Of a DNA stretch of 35,742 nt, positions 6,995-15,549 are shown in pieces. Origin of the DNA: DIGJ01 sp031553075 (GTDB lineage: Bacteria > Bacillota > Clostridia > Lachnospirales > Lachnospiraceae); assembly GCA_031553075.1 (NCBI GenBank), contig JAVBLX010000163.1:1-35742 (forward strand), written 5' to 3'. The stretch's first letter is position 1; each line of letters opens with the position of its first letter. The notes under the pieces are model-generated. The model saw only the letters and a program-made list of their open reading frames with translations. It had not been told where the DNA came from and did not search any database. Position numbers and translations under genes: made by a program.

Positions 6995-7609
6995 ATGTTA
7001 GCATTTATCAAAGGGCAGTTGGCCCAAATGACAGAGGATGGTATTGTAGTAGAAAACAATGGTCTTGGCTATGAGATGAGCGTACCCTTGTCTGTTATGA
7101 ACCAGTTGCCTGCCATTGGCGGAGATGTAAAAATATATACCTATCTTCATGTGCGAGAGGATGCCATGAAGTTATTTGGTTTTTTATCTAAGGATGATTT
7201 GGCTGTTTTCAAGCTGCTCATTACTGTAAATGGAATAGGTCCCAAAGGAGCATTGGGGATATTGTCGGCCATTACTCCAGATGATTTGCGGTTTGCCGTA
7301 CTGGCAGATGATGTGAAAGCGATTTCCAAAGCACCGGGAATCGGTACCAAAACAGCAAGCAAGCTTATATTGGAGCTGAAGGACAAGCTGAAACTGGAGG
7401 ATGCCTTTGAAGGCCGTCTTGGCAATCAAGCAGCGATGGAAAGTGTTTCAGGCGGAGGTACAGAGCGAATTAACGAAGCGGTACAGGCACTGGTGGCATT
7501 GGGCTATTCTAATACAGATGCATTAAAGGCGGTAAGAAAAGTACCGTTAACAGATGAAACTTCTGTGGAAGAATTACTAAAATTAAGTTTGAAGTATATT
7601 TCTCTATGA
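6995..7609 (+). CDS. ruvA: Holliday junction DNA helicase subunit RuvA
   Basis: Binds four-way DNA junctions as a tetramer and loads the RuvB motor for branch migration. The 204-residue length is normal. The N-terminal OB fold (MLAFIKGQLAQM, YLHVREDAMKLFGF), the tandem helix-hairpin-helix region (LLITVNGIGPKGALGIL and ISKAPGIGTKTASKLILEL) and the C-terminal RuvB-binding domain (EAVQALVALGYSNTDALKAV) are all present. GGGAG precedes the ATG. The last codons and the stop fall in the first unit of a 17-bp tandem repeat that continues into the intergenic region. Confidence 0.97.
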   Translation: MLAFIKGQLAQMTEDGIVVENNGLGYEMSVPLSVMNQLPAIGGDVKIYTYLHVREDAMKLFGFLSKDDLAVFKLLITVNGIGPKGALGILSAITPDDLRFAVLADDVKAISKAPGIGTKTASKLILELKDKLKLEDAFEGRLGNQAAMESVSGGGTERINEAVQALVALGYSNTDALKAVRKVPLTDETSVEELLKLSLKYISL

Positions 7610-7657
7610 GTATATTTCTTTATGAAGTATATTTCTCTATGAAGTATATTTCTTCAT
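7591..7657. repeat. 17-bp tandem repeat across the ruvA stop codon
   Basis: Four units related to GAAGTATATTTCTCTAT begin at 7591, 7608, 7624 and 7641 (17, 16, 17 and 17 bp). The first supplies the final codons of ruvA and two bases of the stop, so copy-number change would mostly affect the untranslated region. Confidence 0.75.
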
Positions 7658-7758
7658 AAAGAATTATGGCACTTCAAATGAGGTAAGAATTTATGCTTCT
7701 TTGCGGAGCACCACGAAGTCCAGCAAGAAATGTAATATGTGTGAGATAGGAGCCGAAA

Positions 7759-8751
7759 ATGGGTAACCGGATTATTACAACAGAGATTATAGAAGAAGAC
7801 TATAAAATAGAAAACAGTCTTCGGCCAAAACTGTTAAAAGACTATATTGGTCAAAGTAAGGCAAAGAGTAATTTGAAAATATATATTGAGGCAGCGAAGC
7901 AAAGAGAAGAGTCACTGGATCATGTTTTATTTTATGGTCCCCCTGGATTGGGGAAAACAACCCTCGCTGGAATTATTGCCAACGAGATGGATGTAAACCT
8001 TAAGATTACCTCAGGGCCAGCCATTGAAAAACCAGGAGAAATGGCTGCCATTCTTAACAACCTTCAGGATGGCGATATTTTATTTGTGGATGAGATTCAC
8101 CGTCTTAACCGACAGGTGGAGGAAGTCCTATATCCGGCAATGGAGGATTTTGCGATTGATATTGTCATTGGTAAGGGAGCTTCCGCCAGATCCATCCGGT
8201 TAGATTTACCTAAATTTACCCTTGTGGGAGCAACTACCAGAGCAGGTATGCTGACCGCTCCTTTACGAGACCGTTTTGGAGTAGTCCACCGGCTGGAATT
8301 CTATACAATTGATGAACTGACAGAGATCATAAAACGTTCTGCGGCTGTCTTCCAAGTGGGAATTGACTTGGAGGGAGCGAAAGAGTTGGCAAGACGCTCC
8401 AGAGGGACTCCAAGATTAGCCAATCGCCTGTTAAAGCGGGTGCGTGATTTTGCTCAGGTAAAATATGACGGCGATATCACAAAAGAAGTGGCTGATTTTG
8501 CCTTGGATTTATTAGAAGTAGATAAGCTGGGACTGGATAACCTTGATCGGGAGATTCTGGTTACTATGATTGATAAATTTGCTGGTGGCCCGGTGGGACT
8601 GGATACGCTGGCTGCTGCAATCGGAGAAGATGCCGGTACAATCGAGGATGTATATGAGCCATATCTGATTCAGAATGGCCTGCTTCAAAGGACACCAAGA
8701 GGACGTTTAGTAACGGATTTGGCATATAAACATTTAGCCTTGCCGAAATAA
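7759..8751 (+). CDS. ruvB: Holliday junction DNA helicase subunit RuvB
   Basis: AAA+ ATPase ring that drives branch migration with RuvA. The 330-residue protein has Walker A (GPPGLGKTT, about residue 60), Walker B (FVDEIHRL), sensor 1 (VGATTRAGML), the arginine-finger segment (APLRDRFG) and the C-terminal winged helix (QNGLLQRTPRGR). The ATG at 7759 is preceded by TAGGAG. The 149-bp gap to ruvA is longer than usual and holds the tandem repeat but no terminator, so cotranscription is still likely. Confidence 0.98.
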   Translation: MGNRIITTEIIEEDYKIENSLRPKLLKDYIGQSKAKSNLKIYIEAAKQREESLDHVLFYGPPGLGKTTLAGIIANEMDVNLKITSGPAIEKPGEMAAILNNLQDGDILFVDEIHRLNRQVEEVLYPAMEDFAIDIVIGKGASARSIRLDLPKFTLVGATTRAGMLTAPLRDRFGVVHRLEFYTIDELTEIIKRSAAVFQVGIDLEGAKELARRSRGTPRLANRLLKRVRDFAQVKYDGDITKEVADFALDLLEVDKLGLDNLDREILVTMIDKFAGGPVGLDTLAAAIGEDAGTIEDVYEPYLIQNGLLQRTPRGRLVTDLAYKHLALPK

Positions 8752-8769
8752 GTCGGATTATGTTAAAAT
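8740..8769 (+). promoter_or_regulatory. Candidate promoter of zapA
   Basis: TTGCCG (8740-8745), 18-bp spacer, TAAAAT (8764-8769) with an extended TG at 8761-8762. It overlaps the end of ruvB and would start transcription near 8776. Confidence 0.45.
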
Positions 8770-8805
8770 ACCAATAGAAGAGGACCTTTAAGGGGGAAAA
8801 CAGCT

Positions 8806-9222
8806 GTGAAGACAATGAATGATGTGGAAGTGGTCATCAGTAATAAAAAATATTTGTTAAGTGGTTATGAAAGCAATGAATACCTTCAGTCCGTAGCGGC
8901 ATATATTAACGGAAAGCACGAAGAAATAAAAGGAAAAGATACTTACCACCGGTTGGAACAGGATATGAGAAATATACTGATTGAACTTAATATGGCAGAT
9001 GATGTTTTTAAGGCCAGGGAGCAGAATAAAAATCTGGATGTTGAGATTGAAAAAAAGAACGAAGAGCTTTTTGATATGAAACACGAACTTATCGCCATGC
9101 AGTCCAAGCTGGATGATATGCAAAAAGAGTTGCAATCCCTTAAGTTTGAACATTTGGAAGCACAAAAACACATTGTAAAACTGGAAACAGAGCTAAATAC
9201 CAAAGGGAAAAGAAATAAGTAA
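8806..9222 (+). CDS. zapA: Cell division protein ZapA
   Basis: Small FtsZ-associated protein that promotes Z-ring bundling. 138 residues: an N-terminal ZapA domain (VVISNKKYLLSGYESNEYLQ, then an alpha-helical segment with MRNILIELNMADDVFKARE) and a long C-terminal coiled coil rich in Glu, Lys and Leu (about residues 72-130), typical of the longer Firmicute forms. The GTG at 8806 has GGGGGA eight bases upstream; the ATG at 8815 would be too far from it. Directly followed by a tight terminator hairpin that starts at the stop codon. Confidence 0.85.
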   Translation: MKTMNDVEVVISNKKYLLSGYESNEYLQSVAAYINGKHEEIKGKDTYHRLEQDMRNILIELNMADDVFKAREQNKNLDVEIEKKNEELFDMKHELIAMQSKLDDMQKELQSLKFEHLEAQKHIVKLETELNTKGKRNK

Positions 9223-9246
9223 GGGATGTTGCAAAACATCCCTTTT
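9221..9246 (+). terminator. Terminator hairpin after zapA
   Basis: Perfect 10-bp stem AAGGGATGTT (9221-9230) with AACATCCCTT (9235-9244) and a GCAA tetraloop. The T tract is short (four T's including the stem end), so termination may be partial and allow read-through to the U32 gene. Confidence 0.7.
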
Positions 9247-9273
9247 CATCAGCAAAAATATAGGAGAGTTATT

Positions 9274-11835
9274 GTGGAAAAGAATCAATTTAAGGACAAA
9301 TCAGTAGAAATTCTGGCACCTGCCGGCTCTTTTGAAGGTCTTAAAGCGGCTATCAATGCAGGTTGTGATGCCTGTTATATTGGCGGAAGCCGGTTTGGAG
9401 CCAGAGCCCATGCCGATAATTTGACCGAAGGGAAAATGCTGGAAGCCATAGATTATGCTCACCTTCAGCAGACCAAAATCTACTTGACCGTGAACACCTT
9501 ATTAAAGGAATCAGAGATGACAGAACTATATTCCTATTTAAAGCCATACTATGAACAGGGACTGGATGGGGTGATTGTGCAAGATGTGGGAGTTGGTCGC
9601 TTTATACACACTCATTTCCCAGATATTCCGATCCATGCCAGCACCCAGATGACCATAACAGATAGCACGGGGCTGGACTTTTTAAAAGAAATAGGGGTTA
9701 CTCGTTTTGTGCCAGCCAGAGAATTAAGCTTATCTGAGCTTACACGGATGAGACAGGAAACTACGCTGGAGATGGAAACTTTTGTTCATGGGGCACTCTG
9801 TTATTGTTATTCAGGACAGTGCCTTATGAGCAGTATAATTGGTGGAAGAAGTGGAAATAGGGGAAGGTGCGCTCAGCCCTGTCGGATGCCATTTACTCTG
9901 AAGGAAGGAAGTGTTTCCGGATATCTGCTAAGCCTGAAGGACATTTGTACCCTGGATTACATTCCAGAGTTGTTGGAAGCAGGAATTGATTCTTTTAAAA
10001 TTGAAGGAAGAATGAAACGGGCGGAATATGCGGCAATTTGTGCCTACCTATATGGAAAGTATGCCAGATTATATGAAAGCCTGGGAAAAGATGGATATCT
10101 TGGATATCTGGAAAATCACGTAGAGGAATACCAGCAGGATCGAAAAGACCTTATGGATATTTATAACCGTGGTGGGTTTTCCAAAGGGTATTATAAGCAG
10201 TATCATGGAAAGTCCATGATGTTTATGGAGCGCCCCAATCATTATGGTGTATATTTGGGGACGGTTGAGGAAGTGAAGGGAAATCAGGTGATATTTGGTT
10301 TGGAGGAAGATATTAAGAGTCAGGATGTGGTGGAATTTCGAAATCAGGCTCAGGAGTCCCTTTATGAATATACCGTTGGTGGAGACGGACGAAAGGGAGA
10401 AAAAGTCCAGGCCAGGTTTAAACCAGGAAGCAAGATCCAGATTGGGAATAAGGTGTATCGAACGAAGAACAGCAGTATGCTTATGGATATCCAGAACCGG
10501 TTTCTGAATCAGGATAAGAAAATACCAATTTGCGGTTGGGTAACCTGTGAAGAAGGAAAACCACTTATGCTTCATCTGAAAACTGGGGAAACGGAAACAG
10601 CGGTTTCAGGGGATGCAGTAATGGAGGCAAAGAACCAGCCCGTGAATTTGGAACAGATTAAGGAGGCAGTTGGGAAAATTCAGGATACGAAATATGAGTT
10701 TGATGAGCTATCCGGTGAAGTAAGAGGCAATTGCTTTGTACCAAAAGGAAAATTGAAGGAATTACGGAGAGAGGGATTGGAAGCTCTTGAAAAAGAGATG
10801 CTGGCCAGATATAAGAGAAATGTTAATCAGAATTTTTCATCGGAAACTCCGTCTTCCAATGTAGATATTTTGGGTGAGAAACGGCCGAATAAGAATCAGT
10901 CTTATGATGACAGTTATCAAATTGACAAATCACATAGTGATAAATTACTTACTGATAAATCACTGGATGAAAAAGAATTATGTGACTTGGAAATTCATGT
11001 GCTGGTATCGACCAGGGAACAGCTGGAGGCAGTACGGGAGATATCTGAAGTCAAACGGATTTACGTAAGCGAAGAGATTATGTTTGAATCTTTTATGGAC
11101 GAAGAAGTTAACAACGAAGAATATAACAATGAAGAACATAATAATGAAGAACATAATAATGAAGGACATAATAATCAAGTAAAAGAAATCTATCTTGCGA
11201 TGCCCTATATTTTCAGGAGAAAAACATTTGACATATATAGAAAATATAATTTTGACAATATCGATGGCTTTTTGGTAAGAAATCTGGAAGAAGCAGGATT
11301 CCTTAAAGAAACAGGCAGACTTCATGAGACGGTAATGGACACTAATATGTATACCTTTCAAACAGATGCAAAAGCCTTTTGGCAGGAAGCAGGCATTACC
11401 CAATTTACCCTTCCGTTAGAGCTTAATAAATCAGAACTGAAAAACCGGAATAATGCAGGGGATACCATAGTGGTATATGGTCATCTTCCTCTTATGATTT
11501 CTGCTCAGTGTCTAATTGATAATTGTATGGCTTGTAAAAAGACTTCTGGTATTTTTCATCTTTATGACCGGAAAAATAAGGAATTCTTAATAAAAAATCA
11601 TTGTCGGGAATGTTATAATGTTATTTATGATGGACAGAGGATTTCACTTCTGACCGAAGCAGAAAACGTGAAGGAACTGGGGGTAAGTGTCATTCGCCTG
11701 GACTTTACTGTGGAAGGGAAGGATGAAACGAGTGAAATTTTGAAGAAATTTATCCAGGTTTATCGTTATAATAATCAAGAGGGCGAAGCGTTAGAAAATA
11801 CTACATTGGGACATTTTAAGTACGGTATCGAATAA
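9274..11835 (+). CDS. U32 family protein with DUF3656 region (RlhA-like)
   Basis: Long member of the U32 'peptidase' family, 853 residues. Characterised relatives (E. coli RlhA, TrhP) act in hydroxylation of 23S rRNA or tRNA; proteolysis is doubtful. The N-terminal barrel starts at VEILAPAGSFEGLKAA; the family cysteine cluster GALCYCYSGQC...GRCAQPCR begins near residue 175 and probably binds an Fe-S cluster. A C-terminal CMAC/CREC pair suggests a second metal site. Between them are hydrophilic inserts, including an Asn/Glu/His run (about 609-636) encoded by 15-bp repeats. The GTG at 9274 is chosen for TAGGAGA at 9261-9267; an upstream ATG at 9226 lies inside the terminator stem. Confidence 0.88.
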   Translation: MEKNQFKDKSVEILAPAGSFEGLKAAINAGCDACYIGGSRFGARAHADNLTEGKMLEAIDYAHLQQTKIYLTVNTLLKESEMTELYSYLKPYYEQGLDGVIVQDVGVGRFIHTHFPDIPIHASTQMTITDSTGLDFLKEIGVTRFVPARELSLSELTRMRQETTLEMETFVHGALCYCYSGQCLMSSIIGGRSGNRGRCAQPCRMPFTLKEGSVSGYLLSLKDICTLDYIPELLEAGIDSFKIEGRMKRAEYAAICAYLYGKYARLYESLGKDGYLGYLENHVEEYQQDRKDLMDIYNRGGFSKGYYKQYHGKSMMFMERPNHYGVYLGTVEEVKGNQVIFGLEEDIKSQDVVEFRNQAQESLYEYTVGGDGRKGEKVQARFKPGSKIQIGNKVYRTKNSSMLMDIQNRFLNQDKKIPICGWVTCEEGKPLMLHLKTGETETAVSGDAVMEAKNQPVNLEQIKEAVGKIQDTKYEFDELSGEVRGNCFVPKGKLKELRREGLEALEKEMLARYKRNVNQNFSSETPSSNVDILGEKRPNKNQSYDDSYQIDKSHSDKLLTDKSLDEKELCDLEIHVLVSTREQLEAVREISEVKRIYVSEEIMFESFMDEEVNNEEYNNEEHNNEEHNNEGHNNQVKEIYLAMPYIFRRKTFDIYRKYNFDNIDGFLVRNLEEAGFLKETGRLHETVMDTNMYTFQTDAKAFWQEAGITQFTLPLELNKSELKNRNNAGDTIVVYGHLPLMISAQCLIDNCMACKKTSGIFHLYDRKNKEFLIKNHCRECYNVIYDGQRISLLTEAENVKELGVSVIRLDFTVEGKDETSEILKKFIQVYRYNNQEGEALENTTLGHFKYGIE
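11101..11178. repeat. 15-bp tandem repeat inside the U32 gene
   Basis: About five imperfect units of the type AATAATGAAGAACAT encode a repeated Asn-Asn-Glu-(Glu/Gly)-His motif. Frame is kept, and the region is low-complexity linker rather than part of a recognised domain. Confidence 0.7.
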
Positions 11836-11845
11836 AAGGATCTAT

Positions 11846-11880
11846 ACGCCTGCCGAATTAGGCAGACGGAAGCAAAGGTG
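11846..11880 (+). repeat. Stem-loop/SD element, copy C (ftsW-like leader)
   Basis: TACGCCTGCC, then GAATTA and GGCAGACGGAAGCAAAGGTG. The stem is CTGCC (11850-11854) with GGCAG (11861-11865). The AAAGGTGA at its end is the best ribosome binding site for the GTG at 11888. The first ten bases match copy D at 18926, and the tail matches copy A. Confidence 0.55.
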
Positions 11881-11887
11881 AAATAAA

Positions 11888-13204
11888 GTGGAAAATCTAG
11901 TCATTCAGTTAGCAAAATATATTATCATAATTTTATTTACCATTTATACCATTTATAGCTTTACGGTATTTCAGAGGGAAGATAAAGGCAGGCAGAAGCG
12001 CATCTATAAGGCACAAAGAAGAATCATGTATCTGATTCATTTTATTTGTCATGGTCTTTTATACCTGAATCAGCCAGATATAAAATGGCTGGGACTTTAT
12101 GGCATAGAGCTGGCATTCTTTATTTTGGTATCGGTTGTGTATCGGCTTCTTTATAAAAATTTGTCCCAAAGTGTTTTAAATAATATGATTATGTTGATTT
12201 CCATCAGCTTTATTATGCTTGGCAGACTGGATATGGCTTATGCCACCCGACAGCTTATGATGGCGGCCATCGGAGTGGGAATTTGTATTATCGTTCCATT
12301 TATCATTGAGCGGTTTCCATACCTTGAATTGTTGGGGTGGGTGTATGGAGCACTGGGGCTGGGGATTTTGCTTCTGGTCTTTATTCCAGGGGTTGGAGTA
12401 ACAAAATATGGCTCCCTTAACTGGATAAAAATAGGCTCCATTTCTTTGCAACCATCTGAATTTGCAAAAATTATCTTCGTTTTTTTTATTGCAGCCCTGT
12501 TAGCCAGGAAAACAAAATTTGCTGATGTAGTGAAGATTTCCGTTATGGCAGCGGCCTATGTTTTGGTACTCATTGCTGAAAAAGACTTGGGTGGTGCCTT
12601 GATTTTCTTTATTACATACCTTGCTGTTTTGTATGTAGCAACAGAGCAACCCCTTTACCTGGTTGCTGGTGGACTGGGGATTTCAACGGCTGCATTGGCT
12701 GCCTATAAGTTATTTTCACATGTGCGAGTCCGCTTTCAGGCCTGGAAGGATCCATGGAGTGATATTAGTGACGGTGGGTATCAAATCGCCAATTCTCTCT
12801 TTGCCATTGGAACCGGTGGCTGGTTTGGCATGGGACTGGGGAAAGGGCTGCCCGCCAGTATTCCGGTAAAGGAAAGTGATTTTATTTTTGCCGCTATTTC
12901 AGAAGAAATGGGAGGCGTTTTTGCATTTTGTATTGTTCTGATTTATATCAGTTGTTTTATCATGTTTGTAAATATTGCCATGAAGATGAAAAGTCAGTTT
13001 TATAAGCTGGCGGCCTTTGGTCTAAGTGTTATTTTCATTTTTCAGGTGTTTTTAAATATTGGCGGTGTAACCAAATTTATTCCCTCAACAGGAGTAACCC
13101 TTCCCCTTATCAGTTATGGAGGCAGTTCTATATTAAGTACAATTATCATGTTTGGAATTATCCAGGGGATGTATGTACTGAATCAGCGAGCCAGACGTGA
13201 ATAA
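11888..13204 (+). CDS. FtsW/RodA/SpoVE family peptidoglycan glycosyltransferase
   Basis: Polytopic membrane protein of the SEDS family that polymerises lipid II, usually with a class B PBP partner. 438 residues with about ten or more hydrophobic segments. Conserved SEDS motifs are present: IGSISLQPSEFAKI, AEKDLGGALIFF, KESDFIFAAISEEMG and PLISYGGSSIL. The N-terminal part (about 110 residues) is longer than in compact RodA. The GTG start at 11888 is preceded by AAAGGTGA. A class B PBP gene lies 314 bp downstream, its expected partner. Whether it serves division, elongation or sporulation cannot be told from the sequence. Confidence 0.92.
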   Translation: MENLVIQLAKYIIIILFTIYTIYSFTVFQREDKGRQKRIYKAQRRIMYLIHFICHGLLYLNQPDIKWLGLYGIELAFFILVSVVYRLLYKNLSQSVLNNMIMLISISFIMLGRLDMAYATRQLMMAAIGVGICIIVPFIIERFPYLELLGWVYGALGLGILLLVFIPGVGVTKYGSLNWIKIGSISLQPSEFAKIIFVFFIAALLARKTKFADVVKISVMAAAYVLVLIAEKDLGGALIFFITYLAVLYVATEQPLYLVAGGLGISTAALAAYKLFSHVRVRFQAWKDPWSDISDGGYQIANSLFAIGTGGWFGMGLGKGLPASIPVKESDFIFAAISEEMGGVFAFCIVLIYISCFIMFVNIAMKMKSQFYKLAAFGLSVIFIFQVFLNIGGVTKFIPSTGVTLPLISYGGSSILSTIIMFGIIQGMYVLNQRARRE

Positions 13205-13275
13205 GAAGAATTTTCACTGATTTTGAAATGTGTATAAACAATAAGCAGTTAAACGAGAATCGGATTCTTGCTCCT

Positions 13276-13440
13276 CCAGTACATCGAAGAATAAATAATT
13301 GATACCTTCGCTGGTCTGATTTCTCGAGAGCACAAACGAAAAAGCCTCAGCGTAGCCCGCTATGCCTACGTGTTTGCATTTGCACTCTCGAAAAATCATC
13401 CTCAGCGAATCTATCAACTATTTATTCCTCGATGTACTGG
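13276..13440. repeat. MITE-like 165-bp imperfect inverted repeat
   Basis: The left arm (13276-13338) and the reverse complement of the right arm (13377-13440) agree at about 52 of 64 positions. The arms open with the same 12 bases (CCAGTACATCGA). In the centre is a second small hairpin, GCGTAG/CTATGC, at 13350-13365. Similarity may continue weakly outwards to about 13257 and 13459. No transposase is present, and the short frames on both strands are by-products of the repeat. It fills most of the 314-bp gap between the ftsW-like gene and the PBP gene; I see no other feature there apart from the PBP ribosome binding site. Confidence 0.8.
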
Positions 13441-13518
13441 TTGAGAAGTATGATTGCAAAATGAAAAACTGGGATAAAGAAGATGACGAGTCAATAACCG
13501 GAAGAGGTATCTGTAAAT

Positions 13519-14973
13519 ATGAAAGAAAAAAAGGAAAATATCTGGAACAAGGAAGAGAAAACTACCAGAAAGAAAAATTCAAATCGTGAAATTATGGTCA
13601 TGACCTACTTTCTGGTTGCTATTTTTGCCGGACTGCTGGTTTATTTTGCATATTTTATTCAGGTAGACAGTTCCAATATTATTAATAATCCATATAATAA
13701 AAGACAGGACCTTCTGGCAGAACGAGTGGTTCGGGGGAAGATTCTGGGAAATAAAGGAGAGATTCTGGCCGAAACCAAAACGAAAAAGGATGGCACGGAA
13801 TATCGTTATTATCCCTATGATAACACATTCTGCCACGTCATCGGACGGGCAGACAATGGAAAAGCCGGTGTGGAGCTGGAGGAGAATATTAATCTTCTTA
13901 CATCCAGTGAAAATCCCTTACTGGCTATTATAAATGAATTAAAGGGTGAGAAAAATCTTGGTGACAATGCAGTTACCACGTTGAATGTTAAGCTTCAGAA
14001 AATCTGTTATGATGCGTTAGGCAACCGAAAAGGTGCGATTGTAGTAATGGAGCCTTCCACTGGGAAAATTCTGGCGATGGTATCCAAAAGTGACTATGAT
14101 CCCAATAAGGTGATGGAAAACTGGGATTCCTTAGTGGAAGATGCATCGGGCAATTCACCATTACTAAATCGGGCTACCCAGGGACTTTATCCTCCTGGCT
14201 CAACCTTCAAAATTCTGACCGCACTGGAATTTATGCGAGAAAATAAAGATTATGCCAATTTTAGCTATGATTGTACCGGCAAAGCTGAATTTGACGGCGT
14301 CAGTATAAAATGCTATAACAATAAGGTCCATGGTACGGAGGACCTGACCAAGGCCTTTGCCAAGTCTTGCAACAGTGCTTTTGCAGCCATTGGAACCGGA
14401 CTTAATGTTAATTCGTTCCGTACTCTCTGTGAGGCCTTTCTGTTTAATAACGAGCTGCCTACCAATTTGCCTTATACGGTCAGTAGCTTTGTTTTAAATA
14501 AAAAGGATAACACAGATAAGGTGGCACAAACTGCCATTGGTCAGGGAGATACCCAGATTAGTCCTCTCCATAACGCTATGATTGTTTCGGCCATTGCCAA
14601 TAAAGGCGTGGTAATGAGTCCATATGTCGTAGACCATCTGGAGGGCTATGCCGGGAATCTGGTAAAGCAGTACGAACCTAAGACATATGGTTCTATTTTG
14701 ACCGAGAAAGAGGCGGAAGCACTGACCAAGATGATGATTCAGGTTGTGAAAAATGGCACGGCAACCGCTCTTAACAATGGAAAATATTCAGTGGCAGGAA
14801 AGACTGGTTCGGCCGAATTTGATTCTACCAAATCTTCCCATGCATGGTTTGTCGGATTTGCTCCGGTGAAGGAGCCTAAAATCGCCGTAAGCATTATCGT
14901 TGAAGGGGTTGGGACCGGAAGTGAATATGCCGTTCCCATAGCAAAAAAAATATTTGACGGATATTTGAAATAA
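13519..14973 (+). CDS. Class B penicillin-binding protein (transpeptidase)
   Basis: Membrane-anchored DD-transpeptidase that cross-links peptidoglycan. 484 residues: a charged N-terminus, one membrane anchor at about residues 25-47, a short linker domain, and a C-terminal transpeptidase domain. The catalytic motifs are intact: SxxK as STFK (S228), SxN as SCN (S283) and KTG (K428). The size and the lack of a large N-terminal module resemble the PbpA type rather than PBP2 or SpoVD. GGAAGAGG 11 bases before the ATG is the ribosome binding site. It probably works with the SEDS protein encoded upstream. Confidence 0.92.
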   Translation: MKEKKENIWNKEEKTTRKKNSNREIMVMTYFLVAIFAGLLVYFAYFIQVDSSNIINNPYNKRQDLLAERVVRGKILGNKGEILAETKTKKDGTEYRYYPYDNTFCHVIGRADNGKAGVELEENINLLTSSENPLLAIINELKGEKNLGDNAVTTLNVKLQKICYDALGNRKGAIVVMEPSTGKILAMVSKSDYDPNKVMENWDSLVEDASGNSPLLNRATQGLYPPGSTFKILTALEFMRENKDYANFSYDCTGKAEFDGVSIKCYNNKVHGTEDLTKAFAKSCNSAFAAIGTGLNVNSFRTLCEAFLFNNELPTNLPYTVSSFVLNKKDNTDKVAQTAIGQGDTQISPLHNAMIVSAIANKGVVMSPYVVDHLEGYAGNLVKQYEPKTYGSILTEKEAEALTKMMIQVVKNGTATALNNGKYSVAGKTGSAEFDSTKSSHAWFVGFAPVKEPKIAVSIIVEGVGTGSEYAVPIAKKIFDGYLK

Positions 14974-14980
14974 TTTTCGG

Positions 14981-15009
14981 TTGAAATATCCTTTGAAAAC
15001 GTGTATACT
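14981..15009 (+). promoter_or_regulatory. Promoter of the NUDIX gene
   Basis: TTGAAA at 14981-14986, 17-bp spacer, TATACT at 15004-15009. It begins eight bases after the PBP stop codon, so the NUDIX gene is transcribed independently. Confidence 0.7.
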
Positions 15010-15047
15010 GGTAACAGAATTTCATGACACACCCGGGAGGAATTGCA

Positions 15048-15500
15048 ATGATAGAAGCAACCAGCTGTGGCGGTGTGGTTATTTTCAGAGGAAAAATTTT
15101 ACTGTTGTATAAGAATTATAAGAATAAGTACGAAGGTTGGGTCTTACCAAAGGGAACGGTGGAAACCGGTGAAGAATATAAAGAAACAGCCCTTCGTGAA
15201 GTAAAAGAAGAAACTGGAGTGTCAGCGTCGATTATCAAATATATTGGCAAAAGTCAGTATAATTTTAATACACCACAGGACATTGTAATGAAAGATGTTC
15301 ACTGGTATCTTATGATGGCTGATAGTTATTTTAGCAAACCACAACGTGAAGAGTATTTTATGGACTCCGGTTACTATAAGTTTCATGAAGCATATCATCT
15401 GCTTAAGTTTACCAATGAAAAACAGATATTGGAACGGGCTTATAGCGAATATGTGGATCTGAAGAAAAGTAATTTGTGGGGAAATAAAAAGTATTTTTAA
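15048..15500 (+). CDS. NUDIX hydrolase
   Basis: Hydrolyses a nucleoside diphosphate linked to another moiety; the substrate cannot be told from the sequence. 150 residues with a complete Nudix box: G-x5-E-x7-REVKEETG, starting at GTVETGEEYKETALREVKEE. The WVLPKGTVE lead-in and the size are like the diadenosine-polyphosphate/MutT-like group, but that is only suggestive. The ATG at 15048 follows GGGAGG by seven bases; an in-frame ATG at 15024 has no ribosome binding site. Convergent with the cyclophilin gene, sharing a bidirectional terminator. Confidence 0.85.
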   Translation: MIEATSCGGVVIFRGKILLLYKNYKNKYEGWVLPKGTVETGEEYKETALREVKEETGVSASIIKYIGKSQYNFNTPQDIVMKDVHWYLMMADSYFSKPQREEYFMDSGYYKFHEAYHLLKFTNEKQILERAYSEYVDLKKSNLWGNKKYF

Positions 15501-15541
15501 AAAAAGACTGTGCACTGGCATCTGCCTGCACAGTCTTTTTT
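15501..15541. terminator. Bidirectional terminator
   Basis: Perfect 14-bp stem AAAAAGACTGTGCA (15501-15514) with TGCACAGTCTTTTT (15527-15540), and a small inner stem GGCA/TGCC. A and T tracts at the two ends give a U tract on either strand, serving the convergent NUDIX and cyclophilin genes. Confidence 0.92.
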
Positions 15542-15549
15542 TAAATAGT

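Noticed and set aside
9226..9273. ATG at 9226 as start of the U32 gene
   Set aside because: It lies within the terminator stem after zapA, and the conserved domain starts well after the GTG at 9274, which has a good ribosome binding site.
13214..13589. Short open frames on both strands between the ftsW-like gene and the PBP gene
   Set aside because: They run through the 165-bp inverted repeat, lack ribosome binding sites, and their composition follows the repeat. They are treated as by-products of the element.
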